From positions 1 through 64,000 of the forward strand of contig NZ_UWPE01000001.1 of NCBI RefSeq assembly GCF_900604955.1: a DNA stretch of 64,000 bases, given 5' to 3'. The position numbers and the translations under genes are program-made. This DNA is from Neoactinobaculum massilliense. GTDB taxonomy: Bacteria > Actinomycetota > Actinomycetes > Actinomycetales > Actinomycetaceae. Positions 9,034-18,255 of this stretch are shown in pieces (position 1 is the stretch's first letter; each line of letters begins with the position of its first letter). A model generated the notes under the pieces. That model saw nothing but the letters and a program-made list of their open reading frames with translations. It searched no databases and was not told where the DNA came from.

Positions 9034-10224
9034 GTGAAAGCAAGCGATTTACGGGTGCGAAACCTGGCGAGAATTCTGCAGACTGTCGCCCACAGTCGGC
9101 ACGGTATTTCACGCGCGTCGATTGCGCGCCATATCGGTGTCACGCGCTCAACCGTCTCCAAGCTGGTCGATGAGCTAGTAGCTGCACACCTGCTGGAGGA
9201 GCGTGAACCGGTACAGGGAAAGATGGGCCGTCCGAGCATTCCGCTCACCCTGGGTACCCATAGCCTGTTGGGTATAGGTATTGAATTTCGTGCTGACTGC
9301 ATCGTGGGTGTGGGACGCGACCTGGTGGGCTCCCTGACATCGGAGTTTGTGTACGCCATTGATGCGCGTCAAGCTACGGCCGACCGTATTGCGGCGGGTG
9401 TGGCAGAACTGGTCAACGACGTGTGCCTTGATGCGGCTGTGCGCTGGGATGTTGATGATGATTGGCTGCGTAGCTCACGAGTGGTGGATGTGCATTTGGC
9501 GATTCCCGGCAGGATGTCCTCCGATGGTTCCACGGTGCTTTCGGCTCCTGCGCTGGGGTGGACGCGATTTCCACTCATGCCCGCCCTGCGTTCAGTACTC
9601 CCGGGAATTTCTTTGACACCGCAAAACGATTCGCAGCTTCATGCCCTTGCGGAGTTGGACGGGCGGCAACACGAATCGTTTATCTATGTACGTGGAGGCA
9701 CGGGTATTGGTGGTGCCCTGGTATTAGATGGGCGGCTGTATACGGGAATTCGAGACTGGGCTGGGGAAATCGGACATACAAGCGTGTATCCGGGCGGTGC
9801 GCTGTGCGCCTGTGGCCGGCATGGGTGCATGGAGGCTTATTTATCCCAGGCCGCCCTTAGGGCGCGGACGTTTACGCCGGGAAATCGGCCATTTCCTGAG
9901 GTGATTGACCGGCTTAATGCGGATCCGAGTGTTTACCTGGAAGACGTATGCGTGCCACTTGGTGTGGCAATTTCCAATGCCCTCAATCTGGTGGATGTGT
10001 CCACAGTAATTCTGAGCGGATACCTGGGACTGCTGGATTCGCGGTACCTCAAGCGGCTCGGAGAAGTGGTGAGTGTGGGAGCTTTGGGTGCTGAGGAAAC
10101 TCCGCCAACCATCGCAATTGCGCGTGATCTAGACATTTACTCGGTGCAGGGTGCCGCACGCGCCGCCATTGATTCTGTGCTCCAAAAACCGGGAGAGTGG
10201 GTGGCCGCTGTACCGCTGCGCTGA
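9034..10224 (+). CDS. xylR: ROK-family transcriptional repressor XylR
   Basis: The 396-residue protein has an N-terminal winged helix-turn-helix (about residues 15-60; GISRASIARHIGVTRSTVSK) followed by a ROK sugar-kinase-like domain with the zinc-binding motif CACGRHGCME (residues about 255-265). Proteins of this layout next to xylA are xylose-responsive repressors. The frame opens at GTG 9022, but GAGGGG inside that stretch is a ribosome site placed correctly for GTG 9034, chosen here. It lies upstream of xylA with a 104-base spacer containing a separate xylA promoter. It probably binds TAGTTTGT-N10-AACA at both the xylE and xylA promoters. Confidence 0.9.
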   Translation: MKASDLRVRNLARILQTVAHSRHGISRASIARHIGVTRSTVSKLVDELVAAHLLEEREPVQGKMGRPSIPLTLGTHSLLGIGIEFRADCIVGVGRDLVGSLTSEFVYAIDARQATADRIAAGVAELVNDVCLDAAVRWDVDDDWLRSSRVVDVHLAIPGRMSSDGSTVLSAPALGWTRFPLMPALRSVLPGISLTPQNDSQLHALAELDGRQHESFIYVRGGTGIGGALVLDGRLYTGIRDWAGEIGHTSVYPGGALCACGRHGCMEAYLSQAALRARTFTPGNRPFPEVIDRLNADPSVYLEDVCVPLGVAISNALNLVDVSTVILSGYLGLLDSRYLKRLGEVVSVGALGAEETPPTIAIARDLDIYSVQGAARAAIDSVLQKPGEWVAAVPLR

Positions 10225-10239
10225 TTTCAGCGCGGTAGC

Positions 10240-10289
10240 TTGAGCAATAAATATGACCGGGTTACTATGTTCGTGTTGGTGACAAACTA
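10240..10289 (+). promoter_or_regulatory. xylA promoter with candidate XylR operator
   Basis: TTGAGC (10240-10245), a 17-base spacer and TACTAT (10263-10268) form a good promoter. TGTT-N10-ACAAACTA (10268-10289) begins at the last base of the -10, so a bound repressor would cover the transcription start. The reverse complement, TAGTTTGT-N10-AACA, is the same motif as at xylE. Confidence 0.7.
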
Positions 10290-10328
10290 ATGTGCGTGTA
10301 AGCACGCGTGACACAAGGAAGTGTACGA

Positions 10329-11675
10329 ATGAGCAAGAACCTGTGGGGCATTGACCCAATTCCGTTTGTTGGTACCGACGACGTACGTGAGGGCCTCGGT
10401 TTTCACTACTACCAGGCTGATCGCCAAGTAGCCGGAAAATCGATGAAGGACTGGCTCCGGTTCGCGGTGGCCTACTGGCACTCCTTCGATCAGCGCCTGG
10501 TGGACCCCTTCGGGGACGGCACCGCTCAGCGTCCATATGATGCGATTACCGATCCCATGGAACTGGCCCTCGCCAAGGTGGACTACGCGTTTGACTTCTA
10601 CCAGACCCTTGGCGCGCCGTTCTTCTGCTTCCATGACCGCGATATTGCGCCCGAGGGCGATACGCTTCGCGAGTCCAACGCCAACCTCGACCGGGTGGTG
10701 GACCGGATTGAGCAGCGCCAGCACGAAACCGGCATGAAGCTGCTCTGGAACACCTCCAATCTCTTCAACTCCCCGCGCTTCCTCAAGGGCGCGGCCACCT
10801 CGCCGTCGGCGAAGGTTTTTGCCTACGCAGCGGGCCAGCTGAAGCACAGCCTGGAGATCGCCAAGCGGCTCGGTGCCGAGAACTACGTATTCTGGGGCGG
10901 ACGCGAGGGCTACGAGAACCTGTGGAACACGGATCTCAAGCGTGAACGTGACCATCAGGCGCGTTTCTTCCACATGGCCGTGGATTATGCCCACGAAATT
11001 GGCCTTGACGCGCAGTTCCTCATCGAACCGAAGCCGAAGGAACCCACCACCCACCAGTATGATTTCGACGCCGCCACGGCCATGGAATTCCTCCGCGCCT
11101 ATGACCTGGACAAGGACTTCAAACTGAACCTGGAGGGCAACCATGCCAACCTCGCGGGCCACACATTCCAGCACGAGGTTCGCAGCGCGCGTATCGCCGG
11201 CATGCTCGGTTCCCTGGACGCGAACCAGGGCGACAAGCTGATCGGCTGGGATATCGATGAATTTCCGTCTGACCTGTATGAGACGACGGCGGTCATGTGG
11301 GAGGTATTGGCGGCCGGCGGTATCGGCCCGCGCGGTGGCCTCAACTTCGACGCCAAGCCGCGCCGCAGCTCCTTCACGGCTGAGGATCTGTTCCGCGCTC
11401 ACATCGTCGGCATGGATGCGTACGCGGCCGGCCTCATGGTGGCCGCCAAGATGCACGAGGACGGCTTCATCGAGGGCATTCTTAAGGATCGCTACGCTTC
11501 GTTCGACGCCGGTTTTGGTGCCGAGGTAGATAGGGGCGCCGGTACGCTTGCCTCACTGGAAGCCGAGGTGCTGGACACGCCGGCACAGGAACTGGTGAAT
11601 TCGCTCGGTTCGGATCACCTGGAATCCCTCAAGGCCACAATCAACAACTACATGATCAAGGCTCTGGCAGAGTAG
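10329..11675 (+). CDS. xylA: Xylose isomerase, class II (long) type
   Basis: This interconverts D-xylose and D-xylulose in the cytoplasm with divalent metals. At 448 residues with a long N-terminal extension ([25 protein letters not shown]) it belongs to the class II group of enteric bacteria, Firmicutes and bifidobacteria rather than the roughly 390-residue class I enzymes of streptomycetes. Active-site segments are visible: [12 protein letters not shown] (catalytic His, Asp), [39 protein letters not shown] and [10 protein letters not shown]. The frame extends to GTG 10308, but AAGGAAG fits ATG 10329. Operon with galM (90-base spacer) and xylB. Confidence 0.97.
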   Translation: MSKNLWGIDPIPFVGTDDVREGLGFHYYQADRQVAGKSMKDWLRFAVAYWHSFDQRLVDPFGDGTAQRPYDAITDPMELALAKVDYAFDFYQTLGAPFFCFHDRDIAPEGDTLRESNANLDRVVDRIEQRQHETGMKLLWNTSNLFNSPRFLKGAATSPSAKVFAYAAGQLKHSLEIAKRLGAENYVFWGGREGYENLWNTDLKRERDHQARFFHMAVDYAHEIGLDAQFLIEPKPKEPTTHQYDFDAATAMEFLRAYDLDKDFKLNLEGNHANLAGHTFQHEVRSARIAGMLGSLDANQGDKLIGWDIDEFPSDLYETTAVMWEVLAAGGIGPRGGLNFDAKPRRSSFTAEDLFRAHIVGMDAYAAGLMVAAKMHEDGFIEGILKDRYASFDAGFGAEVDRGAGTLASLEAEVLDTPAQELVNSLGSDHLESLKATINNYMIKALAE

Positions 11676-11765
11676 TAGTGCGTGAACCCGGGTAAACCCG
11701 CGCACCACAGGGTGTGCGGCCCGGGCTCAAAAGGCGGCATTGGTGCCGCCGGTCGGGAGGAACAC

Positions 11766-12692
11766 GTGTCCGAAAAGCACTCATTCATCACCATTGCCGC
11801 CGCGGGATTCGCGGCAACCGTTGCGCTTCACGGCGCTCGGCTCTGCTCGCTCACTCATGATGGGGAGGACCTCATTGTGGATGCGGTGACCCGGCTGGGT
11901 GAAACCGTGGTGAGCGGCGCCCAGCCACGCCCGGACCTCGACCGGTGCGAAGGACAGGTGCTATTGCCCTGGCCAAATCGCGTGCGTGATGGACAGTTTG
12001 CCTTCCGCGATCACGAGTACCGGTTGCCCCTCAATGAAGCAGAACTGGGCAACGCCATCCATGGATTTGTGCGGGATGCGGATTGGGCGGTCAGCCAGCA
12101 GGACGGCGCGAGCGTTACGCTCACGCTGGTCACCTCCCAGCGTCCCGATTGGCCCGGGCGTTTCCGTGCGCGCGTCACCTACGCGTTGAGTGAGACGGGC
12201 CTGACGGTCACAGTGAGTGTAGAAAATGTGGGGGAGAAGGCCTTCCCCGTAGGGTTCGGTGCCCATCCCTATGTCACGTTCAATGCGCCCATTGATGGTG
12301 CACGGGTATCACTGCGCGCCGGTGTCATGGTGGAGACCGATGAGCGGAATCTGCCGGTGCGCACTGCGCCAGTGGCAGGAACAAAATTCGATTTTTCTAG
12401 CGGCCGCACAATTGGCACGCTCACCGTGGACAACGCATTCCGACTGGAGCCGGCGGGCCAGCCCTGGAAGGTACAGGTAGAACTGGATCGCGCAGGAGAC
12501 ACTGCGCGCCGCACGGTGTGGGGCAGTGAAAATCTACCGTGGTGCCAACTCTTTGTGCCGCCCGCGCGCGACGCACTCGCGGTGGAACCCAATTCGTGCG
12601 CTGCGGATGCGTTGAATTCGCCGGTGACCCATGCGGATCTGGTGGCGCTGGAGCCAAACACGGATATCACCTGGCAGTGGGGTATGTATTAG
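11766..12692 (+). CDS. galM: Aldose 1-epimerase (mutarotase)
   Basis: This interconverts alpha and beta anomers of an aldose; in this operon the likely job is supplying the xylose anomer used by XylA. Family features in the 308 residues: LLPWPNRVRDGQF near the N terminus (substrate-binding Asn-Arg), HGFVRDADW (catalytic His), GFGAHPYV (second His) and a C-terminal EPNTDITWQWG. The frame opens upstream at 11682, but GGGAGGA before GTG 11766 marks the start. It sits between xylA and xylB with short spacers, probably co-transcribed. Substrate preference is inferred from context only. Confidence 0.88.
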   Translation: MSEKHSFITIAAAGFAATVALHGARLCSLTHDGEDLIVDAVTRLGETVVSGAQPRPDLDRCEGQVLLPWPNRVRDGQFAFRDHEYRLPLNEAELGNAIHGFVRDADWAVSQQDGASVTLTLVTSQRPDWPGRFRARVTYALSETGLTVTVSVENVGEKAFPVGFGAHPYVTFNAPIDGARVSLRAGVMVETDERNLPVRTAPVAGTKFDFSSGRTIGTLTVDNAFRLEPAGQPWKVQVELDRAGDTARRTVWGSENLPWCQLFVPPARDALAVEPNSCAADALNSPVTHADLVALEPNTDITWQWGMY

Positions 12693-12721
12693 GCGCGGGG
12701 CGCGTTCTGAAAGGAGAAACG

Positions 12722-14083
12722 ATGGCCGAGGATGAGTATCCGTACGTGGCGGGTGTGGACACGTCCACGCAATCCTGCAAAGTGGTGATCGTTGATCCTG
12801 CCACCGGGACAGTGGTGCGGCAGGGGCGTGCCGCCCATCCGGGTGGTACCGAGGTAGATCCAGAAGCGTGGTGGTCCGCGTTCCTCACTGCCGTCGGCCA
12901 AGCTGGCGGCCTGGCGGATGTCCACGCGCTAGCCGTCGGCGGCCAGCAGCACGGCATGGTGTGCCTGGACGCTGCCGGCCGCGTTATTAGACCCGCGCTA
13001 CTGTGGAACGATACGCGTTCGGGTGGCGCAGCCCGGGATTTAATTGCGGAGCATGACGACGCCGGTGGCACCGCCTGGTGGGTAGATGCGACGGGTTCGG
13101 CTCCGGTTGCGTCACTGACGGTGACGAAACTGCGCTGGCTCGCGGAGCACGAGCGGGATAATGCTGCCCGTATTGCCGCCGTGGCGCTGCCGCATGATTG
13201 GTTATCCTGGAGAATATCCGGCAGCACGGATATTCGTGATCTCTGGACTGACCGGTCCGAGGCCTCCGGCACCGGATATTTGGCGCGTGAAGGAAATAAG
13301 GACCCGCGGCGCCCCGAATATCGGCGCGATATTCTCGCCTCGGCACTCTACATTAGACAGTCCGACGCCGAAAAAATCATTTTGCCGCGCGTGGCGGAGC
13401 CATGGGAAATCTGCAGTCACGGTGACCCGGCGCGCGGTTGGGCACACGTGGCGCTGGGACCTGGAGCGGGTGACAATGCGGCGTCGGCGCTAGGAATGAA
13501 CCTCACGCCGGGCGAGGCCATGCTCTCCCTGGGTACATCGGGGGTGGTGGCCGCGGTATCCGCGCACTCCGTCATGGATCCCACGGGTGCGGTGACCGGC
13601 TTTGCCGATGCCAGCGGAAACTGGTTGCCCATGGCCACCACGCTGAACGCCTCGCGTATTACGGATGCGATGCGAAACATTCTGGGCGTGAGCTATGAAG
13701 AATATTCGAATTTAGCTCTCTCTGTGCCCGATGCCGGTGGACTCACGCTGCTGCCGTATTTTGAGGGCGAACGAACGCCGAATCTCCCGGACGCCACGGC
13801 CAGCATGTCCGGTATGACGCTGTCAAATTCCGATCCTGCCCACGTGGCACGGGCGGGGGTGGAGGGCCTCCTTACGCTCATGGCCGGTGCACTGGCGGCC
13901 GTGGAGCGGGTAACCGGCCCCATTGACCGCGTGAGTCTGCTCGGTGGCGGGGCAAAGTTGGAGGCCGTGCGGCGTCTTGCACCGAACATGCTGCACCACC
14001 GCGTCGAGATAGCGCCGGATGGTGAATATGTGGCACTGGGCGCGGCGCGGCAGGCCGAGCGTGCCTGGCAAGCGCGTGCATAA
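12722..14083 (+). CDS. xylB: Xylulokinase
   Basis: This phosphorylates D-xylulose to xylulose-5-phosphate, feeding the pentose phosphate or phosphoketolase route. It has the FGGY kinase fold: N-terminal phosphate loop GVDTSTQSCKVVIVD, GQQHGMV with the catalytic-region residues, and the C-terminal FGGY-type segment SLLGGGAKLEAVRRLAPN. The 453-residue length is slightly short of the usual 480-500. Start ATG 12722 follows AAAGGAGAAAC; the frame upstream overlaps galM and is not used. It is the last gene of the xylose operon. Confidence 0.93.
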   Translation: MAEDEYPYVAGVDTSTQSCKVVIVDPATGTVVRQGRAAHPGGTEVDPEAWWSAFLTAVGQAGGLADVHALAVGGQQHGMVCLDAAGRVIRPALLWNDTRSGGAARDLIAEHDDAGGTAWWVDATGSAPVASLTVTKLRWLAEHERDNAARIAAVALPHDWLSWRISGSTDIRDLWTDRSEASGTGYLAREGNKDPRRPEYRRDILASALYIRQSDAEKIILPRVAEPWEICSHGDPARGWAHVALGPGAGDNAASALGMNLTPGEAMLSLGTSGVVAAVSAHSVMDPTGAVTGFADASGNWLPMATTLNASRITDAMRNILGVSYEEYSNLALSVPDAGGLTLLPYFEGERTPNLPDATASMSGMTLSNSDPAHVARAGVEGLLTLMAGALAAVERVTGPIDRVSLLGGGAKLEAVRRLAPNMLHHRVEIAPDGEYVALGAARQAERAWQARA

Positions 14084-14320
14084 CGCCGCCCACGCACTAC
14101 CCGCACCGTCGTACAAGCCGTCTGCGCACTACGCGCGCCGGCGTCGTACGCGGCAGAACGGCGTCGGCGCCGCGCGCACTCGCGTCACATTCCCAAGAAA
14201 TCTCCAGAAAATACGGAGGAATACTCGAGTTTTCCCCGGGGAAACCTACAGCACGGGCTCCTAATTTCAGGATTGTTGGTTCGCCGTCTCGGCGGGCACC
14301 CATTTCTGAGCAGGAGTCAT
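14084..14320. other. Spacer with perfect 14-bp palindrome before ABC transporter
   Basis: The left half is GC-rich and repeats GTCGTAC words. At 14231-14244 there is a perfect palindrome, TTTCCCCGGGGAAA, extended by near-symmetric flanks, about 80 bases before the ABC permease start. It may be an operator for that transporter. No gene was recognised. Confidence 0.4.
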
Positions 14321-15850
14321 ATGTATTGGACGTATCTCCGTCGCGAATTAAGCGGGCGGAAGAAGCAAACGGTCATTGTGAGCATTGGGCTCGCCATCGC
14401 GGTGGCGCTGGTCATCGTGATGAGTTCGCTGGCGTCGGGGGTACGAGCGGCGCAGGCAACGTCGCTTGAATCCGTGTACGGTGTTGGCACTGATCTCACA
14501 GTGACGGGGGAACAATCCGGACCGCCTTCTGAAGGTGGGCAAAAATTCGATTTTGGATCGGGCGACGCCGAGCAGGGCTCGGACGGTAGTACGGACCTCA
14601 ACCAATCGCGCCTCGAAGCCGAGGGAATGAGGGACCAGTTGGATGCGTCCACCGTGAGTACGGTCAGCAAGGTGTCCGGCGTATCCGAGGTAACCGGCGC
14701 GCTGAGCCTGCGTTCCATGACATTCTCCGGCACGATTCCGGGGGACAGTTCGACGCCGAGCGCCTCGGCTAGTGACAGCTCCACTACTGGTACCGATTCG
14801 AGTGATTCGACCGCGCAAAACGGCGGCCAGGGCAATATGCCACCGGGAGGCTTTGGCGGCGGCCAGTTCGGTATTGACTCCTTCACCGTGCTGGGCATCG
14901 AACCCGGCACCACGGATATCGGGCCCATGAGCTCCGTATCCGTTTCCAGTGGGCGCGTGCTGAAGGCCAGCGACGCGGGCAAGGACGTGGCTGTCATTGA
15001 CTCCGCCTACGCGTCCAGTGCCAGCCTCTCCGTAGGTGACACGCTGAGCGTCGCGGACACCGATTTCACGGTGGTGGGTATCGTGGCGTCCAGTGATTCC
15101 AGTGCGGACACCGCGGCCAACGTGTACATCCCGCTGGATGTGGCCCAGGATCTCTCCGGTCTGGGTGACGTGGTATCCACCGTGTACGTCAAGGCGGATT
15201 CGGCCAGCTCCATCTCCACCGTGCAATCCGCCATTGAGAAGGCGGTACCGAGCGCCACCGTAAGTTCGCAGGCGGACCTCGCCTCCTCCGTGTCCGGCGC
15301 ACTCAGCCAGGCCTCCTCCATGATTACGGGACTGGGCAAGTGGCTGGCGATCCTTGGATTGGTGGTGGCGGTTGGGCTCACCATTCTGTTCACGGTATCC
15401 GGTATCACCCGGCGTACACGTGAACTCGGCACCCTCAAGTCCATCGGTTGGTCCAACAGGCGCCTGGTGGGGCAGATCGCTGGAGAATCCATGGTGCGTT
15501 CGCTCATCGGTGGCGTCTGCGGCATCGTGCTGGGCCTTGCCATCATCCTCATTATCAATCTTGTTTCACCGACAATTGGCGGCGGCATGGCCGCTGCTGG
15601 TGGAGCTGCCGCTGCTGGCGGTGCCATGCCCACGGCCGGTGCGGGCGGAGGCATGCCGGGCGGCGCCGGTGGCCCCGGTGGATCCGCGGTAGCAAGCGCG
15701 GCCAGCGTGGTGCTTAACGCCCCGGTCAGCCTCAGCCTGATAGGCATTGCCCTTGGCCTTGCCGTGCTCTCGGGCCTGCTGGCCGGCGTTGTGGGAGGCT
15801 GGCGTGTCTCCCACCTCAGCCCCGCCTCCTCCCTCCGGTCCGTTAACTAG
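14321..15850 (+). CDS. ABC transporter permease, MacB/FtsX type
   Basis: The 509-residue protein has one N-terminal membrane helix (about residues 19-41), a large extracytoplasmic MacB-like domain, and three C-terminal helices of the FtsX fold, the first beginning LGKWLAILGLVVAVG, then the conserved ITRRTRELGTLKSIGWS coupling segment. This is the four-helix MacB/LolE architecture, used for extrusion or mechanotransmission rather than import. Two low-complexity stretches stand out: a Ser/Thr/Asp-rich then Gly-rich insert in the first domain (about residues 140-185) and a Gly/Ala/Met-rich linker between TM3 and TM4. Start ATG 14321 follows CAGGAG. Paired with the downstream ATPase; substrate unknown. 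Confidence 0.85.
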   Translation: MYWTYLRRELSGRKKQTVIVSIGLAIAVALVIVMSSLASGVRAAQATSLESVYGVGTDLTVTGEQSGPPSEGGQKFDFGSGDAEQGSDGSTDLNQSRLEAEGMRDQLDASTVSTVSKVSGVSEVTGALSLRSMTFSGTIPGDSSTPSASASDSSTTGTDSSDSTAQNGGQGNMPPGGFGGGQFGIDSFTVLGIEPGTTDIGPMSSVSVSSGRVLKASDAGKDVAVIDSAYASSASLSVGDTLSVADTDFTVVGIVASSDSSADTAANVYIPLDVAQDLSGLGDVVSTVYVKADSASSISTVQSAIEKAVPSATVSSQADLASSVSGALSQASSMITGLGKWLAILGLVVAVGLTILFTVSGITRRTRELGTLKSIGWSNRRLVGQIAGESMVRSLIGGVCGIVLGLAIILIINLVSPTIGGGMAAAGGAAAAGGAMPTAGAGGGMPGGAGGPGGSAVASAASVVLNAPVSLSLIGIALGLAVLSGLLAGVVGGWRVSHLSPASSLRSVN

Positions 15851-15865
15851 CGAATGGAAGCAACG

Positions 15866-16747
15866 ATGAAGAACACAACGAATACCGCGGCCGGAACGCA
15901 AGCGGCAGGCGCTACGGGCGCACAGACGGCCGGCGCCCCGAATGAAACCCAACCGGCCACCGGAGTCCCGGCGGCGGGGAACCCCACCCCCGGAAGCCAA
16001 AACCAAGTGGGCGCTACGGCGTCGTCCCAAAACGGCGTGGCACCGCAGAACGGACCGGGCGCTACGGCGTCGCCGGTAACGTACCGGCTGGAACACGTGG
16101 TCAAGGAGTTCCGGCTCAAGCGCCGCGTGGTGCGTCCGCTGCGTGACGTCAACGTGACCGTGCGCCCCGGCGAATTCGTCACTATTCAGGGCGTGACGGG
16201 TGGGGGCAAGTCCACCCTGCTCCAGCTGCTCGGAGCCCTGGAACGGCCAACCTCCGGTGTGCTGGAATTCGGTGGCGTCAATCTGGCGTCGGCGCCGGAT
16301 AGCCAGTTGCAGGCCATACGCGCCCGCGAAATTGGCTTCGTATTCCAGAACTTCAACCTCATCCCCACACTCACCGCGGCAGAAAATGTGGACATGGGGC
16401 TGGAGCCACTCGGTCTACCCGCTGAGGAGCGCAGGGCCCGCGTGAGTCAGGTGCTTGCCGAGCTAGGGCTGGGCGATCGCGCCGATCATCGTCCCAACGA
16501 GCTCTCCGGCGGCCAGCAGCAGCGCGTGGCCATTGCGCGCGCCATCGTTAAGCACCCGCGCGTGCTCCTCGCCGATGAGCCCACGGGCAATCTTGATGAG
16601 CGGATGCGCGACGACATCCTGGCCATCCTGCAGCACCTCAACGCGGCCGGCCTCACCCTCGTGGTGGTTACGCACGATTCGGCGGTTGCCCACCGGGCCG
16701 GCCGTCCGCTGATGCTCGTCAACGGCATGCTGCATTCGCGCGAATAG
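15866..16747 (+). CDS. ABC transporter ATP-binding protein, MacB/LolD type
   Basis: This is the ATPase partner of the preceding permease. The Walker A is [10 protein letters not shown]-loop FVFQNFNL, signature LSGGQQQRV, Walker [13 protein letters not shown], and H-loop VVTHD, all intact and typical of the MacB/LolD subfamily. The 293-residue protein has an unusual N-terminal tail of about 70 residues rich in Ala, Gly, Thr, Gln and Pro, containing an imperfect repeat of [10 protein letters not shown]; homologues normally begin near the Walker region. Start ATG 15866 is preceded by GGAAG; an in-frame ATG at 15854 is less well placed. Fifteen bases separate it from the permease. Confidence 0.9.
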   Translation: MKNTTNTAAGTQAAGATGAQTAGAPNETQPATGVPAAGNPTPGSQNQVGATASSQNGVAPQNGPGATASPVTYRLEHVVKEFRLKRRVVRPLRDVNVTVRPGEFVTIQGVTGGGKSTLLQLLGALERPTSGVLEFGGVNLASAPDSQLQAIRAREIGFVFQNFNLIPTLTAAENVDMGLEPLGLPAEERRARVSQVLAELGLGDRADHRPNELSGGQQQRVAIARAIVKHPRVLLADEPTGNLDERMRDDILAILQHLNAAGLTLVVVTHDSAVAHRAGRPLMLVNGMLHSRE

Positions 16748-16778
16748 GAACAACGTCCGCGCGAATAGGAACGACGTC
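16737..16778 (+). repeat. 21-bp tandem duplication across the ABC ATPase stop codon
   Basis: CGCGCGAATAGGAAC plus six bases is present twice in tandem (16737-16757, 16758-16778) with one difference. The duplicated unit includes the TAG stop of the ATPase gene and abuts the terminator hairpin. Confidence 0.7.
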
Positions 16779-16817
16779 GTACGTGGTGCGTGAGTACTGA
16801 CCCACGCACCACGTACG
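16778..16817. terminator. Bidirectional terminator, ABC ATPase / codB
   Basis: A 15-bp perfect stem (16778-16792 with 16803-16817) and a 10-base loop lie between convergent genes. Confidence 0.7.
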
Positions 16818-16845
16818 GGAATGCGGTGGCTAACCGGCGTCGTCC

Positions 16846-18255
16846 CTAGGCGCGTCCCGGCGCCAGACGCGAGGCCGCCCATGCGAGCACGGCGGCCATA
16901 AGGATCCCGTTCAGCGGGGCGATACCCCAGCCGAACTGATCAGAACACCACGCGAGTGCGGCACCCGCAAGGTACGGTACGAAGCCCTGCCAGCGCACGG
17001 CGGCGGTGAGGGTGGTGACAGGCGGCTGACCGCCGCGCCACCGTGCCAGCCAGTCCCCAATAATCACGCCGCCCAGTGGCGGGATGAAGGTGCCGAGCAG
17101 GCCAAGGTAGCCGACAATATGGTTCTGCACGCCAGTGAGCGCCAGCACCGTGCCGATTGCCGCGCCCACCACGATGAACGGGGCTTTGGACTTGTGGTTG
17201 AACATTTCGGCGCCGGCCACGCCGAACGCGTAGGCCGCATCCGCATTGGACTTCCAGAAGTTTCCGAGCAGGAAGAACAGGCCCCATCCGGCCATACCCA
17301 TGGAGATGAGCAGCAGGGTGAAATCACCCTGACCGAAAGCCAGCGCAGCCACGGCGCCGAAGAACACCATGGCCCCGTTGCCCACCAGGAACCCCGCCAC
17401 GCAGCCCCACGCCGCCTGCCCGCCCGTGCGCGCGAAGCGGGTCCAGTTTGCGGCCTGGCTGCCGGCGGAGGCGAACGTCCCCACAATCGCGGTGACGGCC
17501 GCGCCCCACGTCATAGAGCTCGTGGGGCTAATCCGCATCATGCCGCTCCAGCCGCCCACCTCCGCGAAGCCACGCGCGGTCAGCCACACGGCCAGGATGA
17601 GAATGAGCGGCGTGGACACCAGCGACACCCAGAACATGCCCTCGTATCCGTAAAGTGCGGTGAGCGTCATCAGCACGGAAACGATCACCATGACCGTGGC
17701 GGGCGCCCACCATCCTTTCCAACCGAACGCCTGTGCGGTCATGGTGCCCACCGTGCCCACAGCCACCCCGTACCAGCCCACCTGGGTGCCGCCCAGGAGG
17801 AGCGAGGCGAACTTGGAACCGTGCGTGCCCAGCGCGAAGCGAGACATCACCACGGTGGTAAGGCCCGTGCGTGCGCCGAGATAGCCGATGGCGGCCACGT
17901 AGGCGCCCAGCACCGCACTGCCCACGGCGAGCACAATGAGGAAATCGCGGAACGGGAACGCGGCGCCCACGGCGGCACCGGCCATGAGCGTGGGGGCGAA
18001 GATGGTGAATCCCACCAGCACCACCACAATGGAGAAACAGGACTTTCGGTAGTCCCGCGGTACCGGTGTCAGCGGGAAATCGCGGTCCAGTGGCTCGTCG
18101 TGTACCTGCCGCTTAACGCCGCGTCGCGTACGCAACTCCGCGCAGTCCTGCGTGTCCAGTTTGGCACCGCTTTGCCCGTCCAGTTCGACGTCGTCCTGCG
18201 CGGCCGGCTTCGCATCAGCCGGCGTGAGTGTGTGCTCCAGCGGGGTGGCTGTCAC
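16846..18255 (-). CDS. codB: NCS1-family cytosine permease
   Basis: The 469-residue membrane protein has about 12 helices in the nucleobase:cation symporter 1 pattern. The NCS1 region around TM1 (FSIVVVLVGFTIFAPTLMAG) and the segment FASAGSQAANWTRFARTG match cytosine permeases. The start overlaps the stop of the cytosine deaminase gene by four bases, so the pair is translationally coupled and imports and deaminates cytosine. The first 60 residues form a hydrophilic, unusually long N-terminal tail with a rough ten-residue repeat (ELDGQSGAKLDTQDCAEL), longer than in CodB of E. coli. Confidence 0.9.
   Translation of the reverse strand: MTATPLEHTLTPADAKPAAQDDVELDGQSGAKLDTQDCAELRTRRGVKRQVHDEPLDRDFPLTPVPRDYRKSCFSIVVVLVGFTIFAPTLMAGAAVGAAFPFRDFLIVLAVGSAVLGAYVAAIGYLGARTGLTTVVMSRFALGTHGSKFASLLLGGTQVGWYGVAVGTVGTMTAQAFGWKGWWAPATVMVIVSVLMTLTALYGYEGMFWVSLVSTPLILILAVWLTARGFAEVGGWSGMMRISPTSSMTWGAAVTAIVGTFASAGSQAANWTRFARTGGQAAWGCVAGFLVGNGAMVFFGAVAALAFGQGDFTLLLISMGMAGWGLFFLLGNFWKSNADAAYAFGVAGAEMFNHKSKAPFIVVGAAIGTVLALTGVQNHIVGYLGLLGTFIPPLGGVIIGDWLARWRGGQPPVTTLTAAVRWQGFVPYLAGAALAWCSDQFGWGIAPLNGILMAAVLAWAASRLAPGRA

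Noticed and set aside
10287-11456. 389-codon frame antisense to xylA
   Set aside because: xylA is certain from active-site motifs; the antisense frame is a composition artefact.
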